A stretch of 30,664 nt of DNA, from assembly GCA_036244855.1 (NCBI GenBank), contig BQKZ01000524.1, forward strand, positions 130,247-160,910, read 5' to 3'. The notes under the pieces were generated by a model. The model did no database searches. It was not told where the DNA came from and worked only from the letters and a program-made list of their open reading frames with translations. How positions within the stretch are numbered: position 1 is the stretch's first letter; each line of letters opens with the position of its first letter. The DNA is from Temnopleurus reevesii (lineage: Eukaryota > Echinodermata > Echinoidea > Temnopleuroida > Temnopleuridae). A program made the position numbers and the translations under genes. Of this stretch, positions 8,748 to 17,078 are shown in pieces.

Positions 8748-9988
8748 AATGATGAGTATCATGACGATGCTGATGACAAATTTCAATGACATCGATGTTG
8801 GAGTTCATCCTCCCTTGCAACCCCGGTGAGAAGGTGTAACCGTGCTTCTGTCTCTGACGGTGTTCATGCTGATGATTGCTGAGAACATGCCGGCTACGAG
8901 TGATACCATCCCCGTACTAGGTAGGTCATATCTTAAGGATGATGATGATGCTGGTGGTGTGATGAGAATTATGGTGATGATGAAAATGATAATGATAACG
9001 ATGTTAATGACAATAATGATATGGATGGTGATGATGATGATGATGATGATGATGATAATGATTAGTATCATGACGACGCTGAGAACAAATCTCAATGATG
9101 TCGATGCTGGAGTTCATCCTCCCCTGCAACTCTGGATAGAAGGCTTCTTTGGGTATCACAGTGCTTCTGTCGCTGACGGTGTTCATGCTGGTGATTGCTG
9201 TGAACATGCCGGCTACTAGTGATACAATACCTGTACAAGGTAGGTCATGGATGATGGTGATGATGTTGATGTTAGTGATGGTGGTGATGATGATGATGAT
9301 AATGGCGGTGATGATGATGATGGCTTAGATGAATGATAATCGATATTGATATGTTTTCTTGACAGCTCGATACTACATCATCACGATCTTCCTGGTGTCC
9401 TTCAGTACAGTGATGACCGTTCTAGTCCTCAGCCTCCACCACCGGCGCTCCCCTGTACCCCGGTGGGTTAGACACGTCTTCCTTCGCGTTCTCAGCACCA
9501 TGCTCTGCATGAAGGTCGAACCATCCAAGCACTCGAGCGAAAGTCTCTACGGACACCCCACGGGACCCACTGGCGTCAACAATACGGGAATTCACTTCGA
9601 GCTGGTGCCGCAGACCTGCAGCAACGAGCCGATTTCCGCGCTGCCGACGGACAGCGCCCTCAAGGAGGACCAACTTCTCGGATCCAGCGATCTCTGCAAT
9701 GACCTTGACGGGGGCGGGCTGCACGGTCTGTCCGGTGGCGCACCCGTTGGTGGTCGCGGTACTGCTGGGGATCGCGGAAGGCGACAGTACACCTGGAAAG
9801 ACCGTTCCTTCATGGACATCCAGAACAATGTCAAGTTCCTGGCCAGCCGATACGCAGATCGGGATCAGGACGAACAGATCACGTCGGACTGGCAGAACGT
9901 TGCTAGAGTCGTAGATCGCTTCTTCCTCATCATCTACATCGTGTGCGTCGTACTGATGGATGTCATAATGGTCATTCAGGTTAATTAG
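3605..9988 (+). CDS. Nicotinic acetylcholine receptor alpha-type subunit, 5'-partial (exons 3605-3649, 4455-4564, 5231-5484, 6374-6658, 9366-9988)
   Basis: The gene encodes a subunit of a pentameric acetylcholine-gated cation channel of the plasma membrane. Five exons join in one frame to 438 residues ending at TAG 9986-9988. In order they carry a WLTQ beta-strand, loop A (WLPDTVLYN), a Cys-loop with 13 residues between cysteines, loop B (GSWQHD), loop C with vicinal cysteines ([10 protein letters not shown]), TM1, TM2 ([17 protein letters not shown]), TM3 beginning RYYIITIF, a cytoplasmic loop of about 130 residues with an amphipathic helix, and TM4 before a short tail (IQVN). The Tyr-Cys-Cys...Tyr of loop C marks an alpha subunit. 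Glu next to Lys at the TM2 start is the cation-selective pattern. TM2 and the DRFF before TM4 resemble the alpha7 and alpha9/10 groups. The N-terminal 50-80 residues are not in the window. The intron before the last exon holds an array of copies of the 6374 exon. Confidence 0.97.
3650..4454. other. Intron, nothing notable
   Basis: AT-rich intron between the 45-base and 110-base exons. I see no coding sequence, RNA gene or clear repeat. Confidence 0.7.
4455..4564 (+). CDS. nAChR exon b (110 bases, loop A)
   Basis: The acceptor ends ACAAAG and the donor is GTGAGT. The 110 bases (36 codons plus two bases) include [17 protein letters not shown]. The 110-base size and its phases match the conserved exon of the family. 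The tyrosine in VLYN is the loop A aromatic residue of the agonist site. Confidence 0.96.
4565..5230. other. Intron with degenerate short repeats
   Basis: Phrases such as CTTGTCAGC followed by CCAGCTCA or TCCACTTAGCCC recur three or four times between 4670 and 4870, each near AAAATTTGAG or GGGCGC. This looks like a decayed tandem or dispersed repeat. The 126-codon open frame at 4728-5108 lies across it, has no recognisable motif and is not supported as a gene. Confidence 0.55.
5231..5484 (+). CDS. nAChR exon c (Cys-loop and loop B)
   Basis: The exon lies between a TTTTCAG acceptor and a GTGAGC donor. Its 254 bases complete the Thr codon from exon b and end with one base of the next codon. 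It holds the Cys-loop ([15 protein letters not shown], 13 residues between cysteines, with the diagnostic FPFD-like YPFD) and loop B ([11 protein letters not shown]). The loop B tryptophan is present, but the usual Tyr and Gly two and four residues later are His and Arg. Confidence 0.97.
5661..5812. mobile_element. Short element with 12-bp terminal inverted repeats (CGACTTAG family)
   Basis: GCCTAAGTCGAA at 5661-5672 and its exact reverse complement TTCGACTTAGGC at 5801-5812 bound a 152-base segment. Inside, TTCGACTTA or CGACTTAG recurs at least four more times. The sequence cannot encode a transposase. I see no clear target-site duplication, so calling it a MITE is inference. It sits in the intron after exon c. 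Confidence 0.6.
5813..6373. other. Remainder of intron, no supported gene
   Basis: An 81-codon open frame at 5747-5992 overlaps the CGACTTAG element and has a hydrophobic stretch, but it has no family motif and no splice context. The intron ends in a weak, pyrimidine-poor acceptor TTCATTAAAG at 6373. Confidence 0.5.
6374..6658 (+). CDS. nAChR exon d, intact copy 1 (loop C, TM1, TM2)
   Basis: The 285-base exon is symmetric, entering and leaving in phase 1, so skipping or duplicating it keeps the frame. It encodes loop C ([12 protein letters not shown]), TM1 ([16 protein letters not shown]), the M1-M2 link, the complete TM2 ([17 protein letters not shown]) and the M2-M3 link ([13 protein letters not shown]). 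The donor is GTACGT. It is the only copy in the window that contains loop C and joins exon c in frame. Confidence 0.97.
6859..7100 (+). other. nAChR exon d copy 2 (TM1-TM2, lacks loop C; open and protein-identical)
   Basis: From the loop C end (DKEYPDV) to the exon end this copy encodes the same 80 residues as copy 1. I count 23 base differences, all synonymous. The left edge cuts off the vicinal cysteines, and the preceding DNA is GAT repeat. No acceptor AG upstream gives both the right phase and an open frame: candidates at 6684, 6699 and 6735 are in phase but meet TAA at once. The donor side is GTATGG. It could be an unrecognised alternative exon or a non-functional copy recently derived from a functional diverged sequence. 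Confidence 0.85.
7342..7484 (+). pseudogene. nAChR exon d copy 3 (partial, TM1 end to exon end)
   Basis: Starts inside TM1 ([10 protein letters not shown]) and runs to the exon end with a strong GTAAGT donor. The frame is open but three residues differ from copies 1 and 2: Gly to Trp just before TM2, Val to Met in TM2, and Pro to Gln in the M2-M3 link. It lacks loop C, most of TM1 and an acceptor. Confidence 0.85.
7561..7602 (+). pseudogene. nAChR exon d 3'-end fragment 1
   Basis: Only the last 14 codons ([13 protein letters not shown] and the split codon) with the adjoining GTAGGTCATGGATGATGG donor region. The preceding DNA (GACGATAAAGATCGATAG) also precedes the next two fragments, so the unit includes intron sequence on both sides. 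Confidence 0.85.
7681..7720 (+). pseudogene. nAChR exon d 3'-end fragment 2
   Basis: Same fragment as at 7561, about 118 bases further on, again followed by GTAGGTCATGG and preceded by GATCGATAGTGGTGATAG. Confidence 0.85.
7844..7883 (+). pseudogene. nAChR exon d 3'-end fragment 3
   Basis: Third tandem copy of the tail fragment, with one Pro to Ser change (ATCTCTGTA). The GTAGGT donor is kept. Confidence 0.85.
8001..8148 (+). pseudogene. nAChR exon d copy 4 (partial, TM1 end to exon end)
   Basis: Begins ATCTCAATGATGTCGATG in TM1. A 3-base in-frame deletion turns the Glu-Lys-Val-Ser start of TM2 into Glu-Ala-Ser, removing the conserved lysine. The Glu of AENMP is Val, and the last Leu is Gln. 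The frame stays open and the donor is GTAGGT. Confidence 0.85.
8785..8920 (+). pseudogene. nAChR exon d copy 5 (frameshifted)
   Basis: Partial copy with the same left edge as copies 4 and 6. About ten bases are missing just after GAGAAGGTG, which shifts the frame and makes an immediate TAA. The last part again reads [13 protein letters not shown] with a GTAGGT donor. Its third-position bases resemble copy 2. Confidence 0.85.
9086..9239 (+). pseudogene. nAChR exon d copy 6 (in-frame stop)
   Basis: Partial copy in which the conserved Glu codon at the start of TM2 is TAG. It shares with copy 4 the Lys/Ala-Ser region wording GCTTCTTTGGGTATC, the Val in AVNMP and the terminal Gln, but has copy 2-like bases elsewhere (TGCAACTCT, CTTCTGTCG). 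It is therefore a mosaic. The donor is GTAGGT. Confidence 0.85.
9366..9988 (+). CDS. nAChR terminal exon (TM3, cytoplasmic loop, TM4, stop)
   Basis: The acceptor TTTTCTTGACAG precedes CT, which completes the Ala codon begun by G 6658. The exon encodes TM3 ([20 protein letters not shown]), [12 protein letters not shown], a Gly/Ser-rich cytoplasmic loop, an amphipathic stretch ([20 protein letters not shown]), the family motif VARVVDRFF and TM4, ending IQVN and TAG. The GC content is clearly higher than in the surrounding intron. Confidence 0.97.
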
Positions 9989-10590
9989 CAACCTATTCTC
10001 AGTAAATGACGGAAAGCTCTCCTATCGGTCGGCTATACATTAACAATCCTCTGTAATTGCTCAGAAAGTAAAGTAGTTTTACTTTTGTGGACAGTACCAG
10101 GAGGTTCTGAGTGGTGGCGCTGAAAATGGCAGTAGCGCTTTCATTGTATGCGTCGTAATTTAACTAGCAACTTATTCTCACCAAATGGTGGGAATCTCTA
10201 CTATCTACCCCCAGCTGTAAATTAACAATCCTTGTTGATGGATCAGAAAGAAAATTTGTTTTCTCTCTGACTCGTAGAAAAGATAAGGAAAGTCTGAATG
10301 GTTGCGCAAAGATGGCGGAAAAGCTCTGTTTTGTATAACTAAAGTTTTCTTGCGCCACACTGAACAATAGTAAAGAGAAAACGTCTCCGTTGTACATCCG
10401 TTTATGTAGAACTATGATGGCGTTGAAAATGGCGTTTGTTAATCAAATCTTCCAGATGGCGAACTATTGTTTGAGTGAAATAGCTTGCCATCGAAAAGCT
10501 TTAAGGGCAACGTTCTTGTGCCATTGGCCCTCAACTTCTTAAACAAGAGTAAAGAGGGAACGTCTTTGTTGAAAACTGTTCCATTCTTCT
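9979..10590. repeat. Diverged ~177-bp tandem repeat over the receptor stop and 3' flank
   Basis: The phrase TTAATTAGCAACCTATTCTC at the stop codon recurs as TTAACTAGCAACTTATTCTC about 178 bases later, followed in both by a similar ATTAACAATCCT. A further pair, GTAAAGAGAAAACGTCTCCG near 10370 and GTAAAGAGGGAACGTCTTTG near 10547, is 177 bases apart. About three decayed units are present, the first beginning in the last codons of the gene. Confidence 0.7.
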
Positions 10591-11547
10591 TTTGGATGTT
10601 TTCGACATGCAGCCACATAGTAACATAGATATAATGTACACGCGAAACCCATGTCGTTACTGGAGGCAATAGGCACTGTGAGAAAAAGAGACAATATAAC
10701 TGGGAAAAAAAAAGAACTCACATTCACGCCTTTGCAGTACACAGTAGCAAACAAAAGAAAGAGAATTCCCTGATTATTCAGTGATTAGGTGCAACGATTC
10801 CTCTCCATTTCTTGCACAGTAAAACGGAAAGGAAATTTCATTTGTACCCTATACAGCTAATGTGAAGGCTTGAATGTTAGTTGTTTTCTTTCTCCAATGT
10901 CTTTATCTGTTCTGCTCACTGGGAAGCGTGCAATCATATTCATCTGTAGCAAACACTTTGGCAATATTGATAACATTCTGAACATTTAAGGTTGTAAAGC
11001 CTTTGTACATATTTTTTCGCAAGCGGCTGTTTCTGAGGCGTGTATTAAACCTACAATTTTTTCTTTTTAATTTTTTTGCTTCAGTTTGAAGCAATTTTTT
11101 TTCAGCCAGGCGGGGAAAATATTATTTCATCACCATGAATAAGCAAACAGACATAAACAAACAAGTTCAGGTCTGGCCATTTCCAGAGTCTCGATCGGTC
11201 GAGGGCATCTAAACAATTTGTTGGGCCCATCTAGCTTCTGAGTATAGTACCCATCACCCCTTCCCCTGCACCAATATGCCATCATTTCCATTTTAGCCAA
11301 CTACTTGTACATGCAAATGACATACTGCAAAATAAACGGGCTCATCTAGACACCTTTATGAGCTCGTAACAGATTATTGAGTGAAAATGAAAACCGGATA
11401 ACAAAAAGATTGAGATGGAAATGCGAAGGAAATACGGTTAGCTGACACGGACTCATGGTCAAATGTCTTTTCACCGTACTTCTGCGTTTACGGAGCGTCC
11501 TTCAATTTTTATAAACGTTGGGCAAACAGGGTACAATTCAACACTAA
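10591..11547. other. Intergenic DNA, no gene seen
   Basis: Only short open frames without motifs. An AATAAA at 11331-11336 could be a poly(A) signal for the receptor transcript, but it lies 1.3 kb past the stop and nothing else supports it. Confidence 0.5.
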
Positions 11548-11726
11548 AAGCCCGGGCACACAAACCACGGTACTGCATCGCGGCACGGCATTTACGCAGT
11601 ATCTTGGTTATTATTGGTCAGCGCGCTCCTCCGCGCAAATGATGTTTAACAATTGGCCAATCACAGGGGAGATAGCGCGTTAAAACCGTGCCGTGATGCA
11701 ATGCCGTGTTTGGTGTGCCCGGGCCT
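11548..11726. mobile_element. Foldback MITE with TAA target site
   Basis: The left arm starts AAGCCCGGGCACACAAACCA and continues with CGGTACTGCATCGCGGCACGG. The right arm is the reverse complement, reading CCGTGCCGTGATGCAATGCC and ending GTGTGCCCGGGCCT. TAA flanks both ends (11545-11547 and 11727-11729). The arms are over 40 bp with few mismatches. The ends resemble family 1 (AAGCCC plus GG) but the interior differs. A non-autonomous Harbinger-type element is likely, inferred from the target site. Confidence 0.75.
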
Positions 11727-11734
11727 TAAGAGTG

Positions 11735-11764
11735 GGTTTTCGAAATTGGTGGACGGAGGCTTAG
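11735..11764 (+). repeat. Short dispersed repeat shared with 28323-28351
   Basis: GGGTTTTCGAAATTGG followed by CGGAGGCTTA occurs here and again at 28323 just upstream of the last sulfotransferase exon. It probably marks the end of an unclassified dispersed element. Confidence 0.5.
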
Positions 11765-11948
11765 GCCAGTCAATTTATGACAAAAAATGGCCAAACCCAA
11801 AACAAATTGCAAAAGTTTCCAAACCAAGTGTATTTGATTGCAAATGGCTCCTCTAAAAACATATCAAAAGTTTACCAAAATCGGAGTTGTGGAACAATGT
11901 GTAATTTGCATAANTTCCTCGGATTCAAAGTTGACGTGTGATTTAGGG

Positions 11949-12119
11949 GGTGTTGTTCAAAAGTTGCAATTGATCGCAAGTTGCAGTTGATCAGAACGCG
12001 CCTATCAAAATCATTGTTTCATGTCGTCTTAATAAATGCGCATACCGTATACGCAAATAAAAATGCGCGTTACAATTTGTAAAGTTGCAGTTGATTTGCA
12101 GTTGATTTTGAACAACACC
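11949..12119. mobile_element. Foldback element with GGTGTTGTTCAAAA ends
   Basis: GGTGTTGTTCAAAA (11949-11962) and its exact reverse complement (12106-12119) bound the segment. Inside each arm, GTTGCAATTGATCGCAA-like and GTTGCAGTTGATTTGC phrases add to a looser inverted match. One ambiguous base (n) lies nearby at 11914. It has no coding capacity. Confidence 0.55.
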
Positions 12120-12589
12120 TCCTTAGAGTGGCTTGTTTGTAAACAACGACGGAACCTGGAAATTCCCCTTGTTGTTTTGCCGTTTCAAGAGTTTGCCAAA
12201 TTGTTACATTTTAGCATTGTCTATAATATCATGTACAAAGATTTATGCAAATTTCATCGATTTTCTTTTATCTGCGGGGCAGATTACGTTTCTTTTGTTT
12301 CTTGGAAACTTTTGTTGAAATAAAAATTTTGCTGTGCGTAAACGTAATCGAATTTCTCATTTTTTTAAAATTAGTTTGACTTGAGGATAAAACACTCGGC
12401 ACAATAACTTGATTAACAATTAACATCCCAAACTGTTGTGTGTGAATGTTGTTGTCATATCTATTACACAGTTCTGTCGCTTTTGCCCATTTAACGGACT
12501 CTGATCATATGAGAGATGGTAATTATTAGTACTAATAACCAATCGTTATACAAGTGCACATGAAGTGACTAATGATTTAGTTACAAATT
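12120..12589. other. Intergenic DNA, nothing recognised
   Basis: AT-rich. Two overlapping 61-95 codon open frames near 12036-12323 have no motif and begin inside the foldback element, so they are not called. Confidence 0.5.
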
Positions 12590-12980
12590 CTGATTTTAAA
12601 AGAAGAGCATACACAAAAAAAAAATATTCGGTTTACAGGAGCAGAAAATCAGATGAAGAGAGGAAAGAAAAAGTTTGGGAGAAATCGGAAAGCTAATAAA
12701 AATAAGTTTTGAAAATCTGAATATTTAAACAAATTGACAACTGATGACGTCATAGGTGCACATTCATTAGATTTATATTGATGTCATAAAATATTACTCT
12801 TTCCCCCAAAGTACTAGTATGATTTCTTCAAAACTTTACCTAGAGTTATGACACTTTCACGATGCCATCAACATGTGCAACATGCCTGAGAATTTTCGCT
12901 GATTTGCTCATTTCTTTAAATCATCAAAGATTTGTAACCTACTTCCTTACCTGTCCGATTTTTTTTCTCAAAGACGCCAA
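12590..12980 (+). repeat. Unclassified dispersed repeat, copy 1
   Basis: Shares an ordered series of phrases with 13440-13920: TTAAAAGAAGAG, GGAGCAGAAAA, ACAAATTG, a TATTGATGTCATAAAATATTA-like passage, CCCAAA, ATGCCTGA, AAATCAT and CCGATTTT. The two copies are diverged direct repeats about 850 bases apart. Confidence 0.5.
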
Positions 12981-13302
12981 GAAGTTGATCAAAGTCCGCT
13001 TAATGGTTTTCGCTGCAAAGCATTTTGTCAACAAAAGGCAACGTAAATATATGCAAAAGAAATATCATATCATACATATCATTTGAGCATCAAGGATTGA
13101 CAAACTGGGAGCCGAACCAATTGTGAACCCCCTCCCCTTCCCCTCCAAAGTGGCCTGACAAGGACAAAATGAAGAAAAATATTATAGAAACTGTTCTGCT
13201 GTTGGCTAAGCTATACGTTGGCTAAGATTACACGTTTTGGCCTCACGGGGAAATTGACGCCATACTAAGATCATAACATTGTGAGCAATCCATCTATTGG
13301 GA

Positions 13303-13315
13303 AAGAGAGAGAGGA

Positions 13316-13348
<33 letters not shown>

Positions 13349-13359
13349 GGGGGGGGGGG
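13303..13359. repeat. GA microsatellite running into poly-G
   Basis: A GAGA run of about 45 bases ends in a G11 tract. Confidence 0.9.
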
Positions 13360-13439
13360 TGTATGTGTGTCTTCAAAGTTAATGATTGCACACTTTAAAT
13401 CTTTAATATTTTACAATTAATATCTATAGTCCAATGTCT

Positions 13440-13920
13440 TTATTTTACTATAATTAGAACAGCGCGTCCTTAAAAGAAGAGACTGCATACAAATAATATT
13501 TGTTGAATAGGAGCAGAAAAATCAAATAATCAGAAAAAATATTGGGGTAAAATTGAACAACTGATAAAAAGTAAGAATATGTAAATATTTAGACAAATTG
13601 GTATTTGATTATATCGTAGGTACACAATCATCATTCATTATATTCGTATTGATGCTATGAAATGTTATATTTCAACCCAAAATATATGATTTCCTTAAAG
13701 CTTTAGGTTTAGGATATTTTCATGAGATGCCCTATTTGCACAAAAGTGTGTGTCTTTCTGTAGAAATAATTAATTTTGCACCATGAATAAAAAACCAAAT
13801 GATGACAACTGGTGCACCAATAACGTCACCAACTTGGCAAAATGCCTGAAAATATTCACTAAGTTGCCCGTTGTTTTAAAAATCATTAGACACTTTTTAG
13901 TCCGATTTTCTTCAAACTAT
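13440..13920 (+). repeat. Unclassified dispersed repeat, copy 2
   Basis: Second copy of the repeat described at 12590. This copy also reads CAACTGGTGCACCAATAACG. The 95-codon open frame at 13783-14070 starts within it and shows no protein family features. Confidence 0.5.
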
Positions 13921-14547
13921 TTTTTCTACTGTTCACTCTATTTTTCTGCTCCGGTTATTGTTTTTGAATTATTATCGTGGAATTGTACTTCATCAACCAA
14001 CCCGTTTGCCATCAGTGCTTGCATGAACCCCTCCAAAATAAAAAAAAATAGCAAAAGTCCTATGGGTTAAGCCGCACAACCTGTCAACAATGAAACAAAA
14101 CAAGTGTTGATACGCTTATTTTAATTGTTTCGACATCTTTAAATTTGCACAACATCATAAGAGTCATAACCGCGGGTCTATTACGTAATGGCTACAGAGT
14201 TGATCAAGTTTTATCATCGTTCTGTTTTGCTGATGAACGTGAAAGAGATTTTTGCCAGTTTTATAATCGTTCCTTTTTTTGTGCTGTCGACTGCAGTTCA
14301 GGGGCCAATCGGTAGAATTGTTCTTAGCTACCCTTTTCTTGCTCGGAAATCTTAACTTCTTGTGCAACCATCTTAACGTAGACACAAACGTTGGTACGTC
14401 TATGTTGAAATGGTGGCACAGGGAATTAAAGACTGCGTCTGCCCCAGAAACATCTTGTTTTGATAGATGACACATTGTTTTGAACATTTATAGTGTTACA
14501 GTGTAGCAACGAATTAAACATGTACTGTATACCGTACATCAGTATTA
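13921..14547. other. Intergenic DNA, one minus-strand open frame of unknown status
   Basis: A 107-codon frame at 14164-14487 on the minus strand is the longest non-repetitive open frame in this intergenic region. It is basic and Cys/His-containing but matches no family I know. It has no supporting splice or promoter context, and I do not call it a gene. Confidence 0.4.
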
Positions 14548-14765
14548 CGGCTGAATCACATATTTGCGTTTATAGCCAACGCCTGCCCAGCGTCAATACA
14601 ATTTTGGAGACTCCCCGGGCACTTGACCGACGTTCTGCTGGCGCTCGATGACTATACGCACGCGTTAGTATCAGCAAAGCGTCTTTCTGTGGTCTCAGCG
14701 CGCCGTTCAAAATAATGTTATCAATGCTTGGCAGGCGTTGTTTATACTCAAAGAGCAATTTCCTT
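14548..14765. mobile_element. Foldback MITE, family 2 copy a, at left edge of the 4.34 kb duplication
   Basis: Inverted arms read AACGCCTGCCCAGCGTCAAT on the left and ATTGATAACATT-type complement ending GGCAGGCGTT on the right. The outer left end, CGGCTGAATCACATATTTGCG, resembles the ends of family 2 elements at 24394 and 24910. TTA precedes it at 14545-14547. The duplicated unit starts inside this element, five bases from its end. Confidence 0.65.
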
Positions 14766-15905
14766 CCCTCTTATTCCAGAGAGAAATATCGAACGGTGTC
14801 GCATCTGATCTGTGCATAAGCTTAGGAATGTTCTTCCTTTTCATGGAGCTATCGTGAAGACTTGAATGAAGTTGTTTTCTTTGTCCAATCCTATTGGACT
14901 TTGGAATTTATTCATTTGAACGTCATCGACATAATTTTAATACAGCCAACATTTTGTTCTTATTACATTTTTTCATATACATTGTGTTATGTTAAACAAA
15001 TTATACAAAATAAAGAAAATAGAGTGATTTGATTACAATAATGAAACAAGTATATGCTAAATAAAGTAAGTACTTGACAACAAAATACATAATCATTTCC
15101 TAAGCGCTTTACAACTCCCCTCGTTTATTCATTACAGACTTGATGAATTTACCGAAATGAGCAATTAAGTTATCATTATTGAGTTTCCACCTCATTTTTA
15201 TCTTCATCATTATCTCCCATCATCGTCATCTTCATTTTTTTTTCGTCATTTTTTTCATCCTATTTCCTTTGTTTGGTTACATTATCTGAATTTTTTTTTT
15301 GTAAATACTATACAGGTATAAGCAATATCTGTGCTCTATATGTTAAATCCTAATACAAATTTGCCGCAAAATAGTATTGCAGCACTACATGTAAAGAAAC
15401 CATTGCATTGTATTTTTGTAACCAAGGACATGTATCATACAAGCTTGCTTTTCAACATGTCCTTTTCTGTTTTCTTTTTTATTTTTTTGCAAATCTGCAA
15501 ACTTTATATTAAGTATAATCTTATGCCTTAAACATTCATTTTCTTCTTTTTTTTCTGGTAAAAATGTATCAATATATATTCATGTTCATTTAATTGTTTG
15601 TTTGTTATGAAAAAAATGAAAGAAACAGAATAAATAAATAAATGAATAAATTAATGAATACATTCGGCTCACAGTGCTTTTCACGCCTAACTACCACCAC
15701 TATGACTCACGCACGCTTCTACAGATAAAAATATTGACACTATATATCAACATGATCAATATCTTATCATTTGCCGTTATATTCAAATGCTTAGGCAGAT
15801 AATTGTGTTTATATAAGCAATGGATATCCCCAGCTTATATAAGATTTACAGATACGGCTCCCTGTATATGAGAAATACGTGGAGAAGATATATTATTAGC
15901 GTAAT

Positions 15906-16967
15906 TCCATTAGTGATCGAAACGTTGTTAACGTTGGAGGCCCTAAAAAGATAACTAATTACATTCTTAAAATTTCCAATTGAACAGAACACAATAAACA
16001 CGATATAAACTATTTCTGTAAAATAAAGTTGGACTTGGACAATAGATCTGCGCGCCGTGTATTGAATTGTGTGGATACAAGTCATCGCCGACGTAGGGTC
16101 ATATATCTATACTCCAAGTGAGCATGTTTTTTCATTATTTTTTAGATATCGCCAGGTACGAATGGGCAATATACGCAAATATATGACTGGGGCTAAAATA
16201 TTTCGGTCCTGATTCTGGTGGAACCAATGGACTAAATAAAGTAAAGTAAATAAAGTAAAATAAATGAATTGAATTGAATTGAATTGACTAGTCAATTGCC
16301 CCCCCCCCCCCTGTAGAATTCAATTTTGTCTCAATTATTCTTTCTCATTGTAGTAAAGTTTGAGGTGTCACAACTGAACAAAACATTTAACGGAAACTAT
16401 TAATATGCCTATCAATAGAAGTCATGGAATAATCTTTAGTTTGAGGATGGGATCCAATCGGCGATTAAATATTTAACTGATTGATAAATGACAAAGATCC
16501 AATTACCTGCTCGGCATGCCCAAGTTCAATAATCTCAGGTCAAACAATAAAAGTGTCACATTATCTTCAGCGTATCTAGTGTGTTGAATATTCGGATTAT
16601 TGACAACTAATAACACCGTGTCTCTTTATTTTTAGGATTATCCCCTCGACTCCATTACCGTAATTGATAATTTCATTAATGATTTCTCATATTAACAGTG
16701 CCGCTCAAATTCGCTGCTAAACCAAAATACTACTAAACGTATTTAATTTGAACTTGGAGATTTCCTGGCAAGGATATACGTAGCAGGTAATATGTGACAC
16801 ACAGTGCTTTTAAAATTCATCGCGAATGCAACGCAAACTCTAAATAAAAATGAGAGTTCGTTTGGAAGGATAAAGGGGATAGCTCATCTACGCGGTCCGA
16901 AATCGATGTCTGGTTGGTTCAAGAGCCTCACCACGAGGTGGTGATCGACACACGATCTTGCGGGAAG
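15906..16967 (+). promoter_or_regulatory. Putative promoter/5' region of the sulfotransferase, unit A
   Basis: This is the most conserved noncoding part of the two duplicated units and lies immediately upstream of the first ATG. I see no TATA box close to the coding start. A 12-codon upstream reading frame (ATG 16906, stop TGA) precedes the main ATG and is also present in unit B. Transcription start positions cannot be read from sequence alone, so this is inference from position and conservation. Confidence 0.35.
16262..16311. repeat. GAATT microsatellite and C13 run (unit A)
   Basis: A short GAATT tandem (about 16265-16287) follows AT-rich AAGTAAA repeats, and a C13 run follows. The same is present in unit B near 20609-20657. 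The wording resembles the simple-repeat tail of a LINE/SINE on the + strand, but I see no element body. Confidence 0.7.
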
Positions 16968-17078
16968 ATGAATTATTCACACAAGTTTCTTTTGTTGCTT
17001 TGCTGGTCGTCATTCATAGCGTGGACGACATGGACATTGACATCCCAGCAAATACAACTTCGACGACCGGGATGGCTG
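16968..17078 (+). CDS. Gal3ST-like sulfotransferase first coding exon, upstream copy (1A)
   Basis: The exon encodes 37 residues starting MNYSHKFLLLLCWSSF and ending RRPGWL: a short cytoplasmic tail and a hydrophobic signal-anchor segment of about 17 residues (roughly 7-23), as expected for a type II Golgi enzyme. The encoded peptide is identical to that of exon 1B at 21314, with one synonymous change. Ending at CTG before GTAAGA gives phase 0, which fits exon 2. A second strong donor (GTAAGT at 17105) would lead into a stop in exon 2. Whether this copy is transcribed is unknown; it could be an alternative first exon about 4.3 kb upstream or an assembly duplicate. Confidence 0.75.

Larger units (their letters stand above)
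6659..9350. repeat. GAT/GGT microsatellite intron carrying the exon-d copy array
   Basis: About 2.7 kb of intron consist of imperfect GAT, GGT and AAT trinucleotide DNA, with pure GAT runs near 7920-7977 and 8190-8246, interrupted by full or partial copies of exon d. Blocks are duplicated at a larger scale: the passage starting TGTGATGAGAATTATGG at 8304 recurs at 8957, and TATCATGACGACGCTGAG-like passages recur near 7978, 8757 and 9066. Long open frames of Met, Asp, His, Ser or Ile runs in all frames are translations of the microsatellite, not proteins. Confidence 0.93.

Noticed and set aside
7753..8829. Long open frames of Asp, Met, His, Ser or Ile runs on both strands
   Set aside because: They are translations of GAT/ATG trinucleotide repeats in all frames and disappear outside the microsatellite; no protein family feature is present.
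9422..9991. Minus-strand 189-codon frame opposite the last receptor exon
   Set aside because: Shadow frame caused by the GC-rich coding exon; the + strand encodes TM3 to TM4.
14164..14487. Minus-strand 107-codon open frame in intergenic DNA
   Set aside because: No recognisable domain, no splice or promoter context, and length within chance for a long intergenic region; worth a homology search but not called.
15846..16085. Paired minus-strand 79-codon frames in both duplicated units (also 20192-20431)
   Set aside because: Apparent conservation is explained by the recent duplication; the near-identical stretch continues beyond the frame on both sides.
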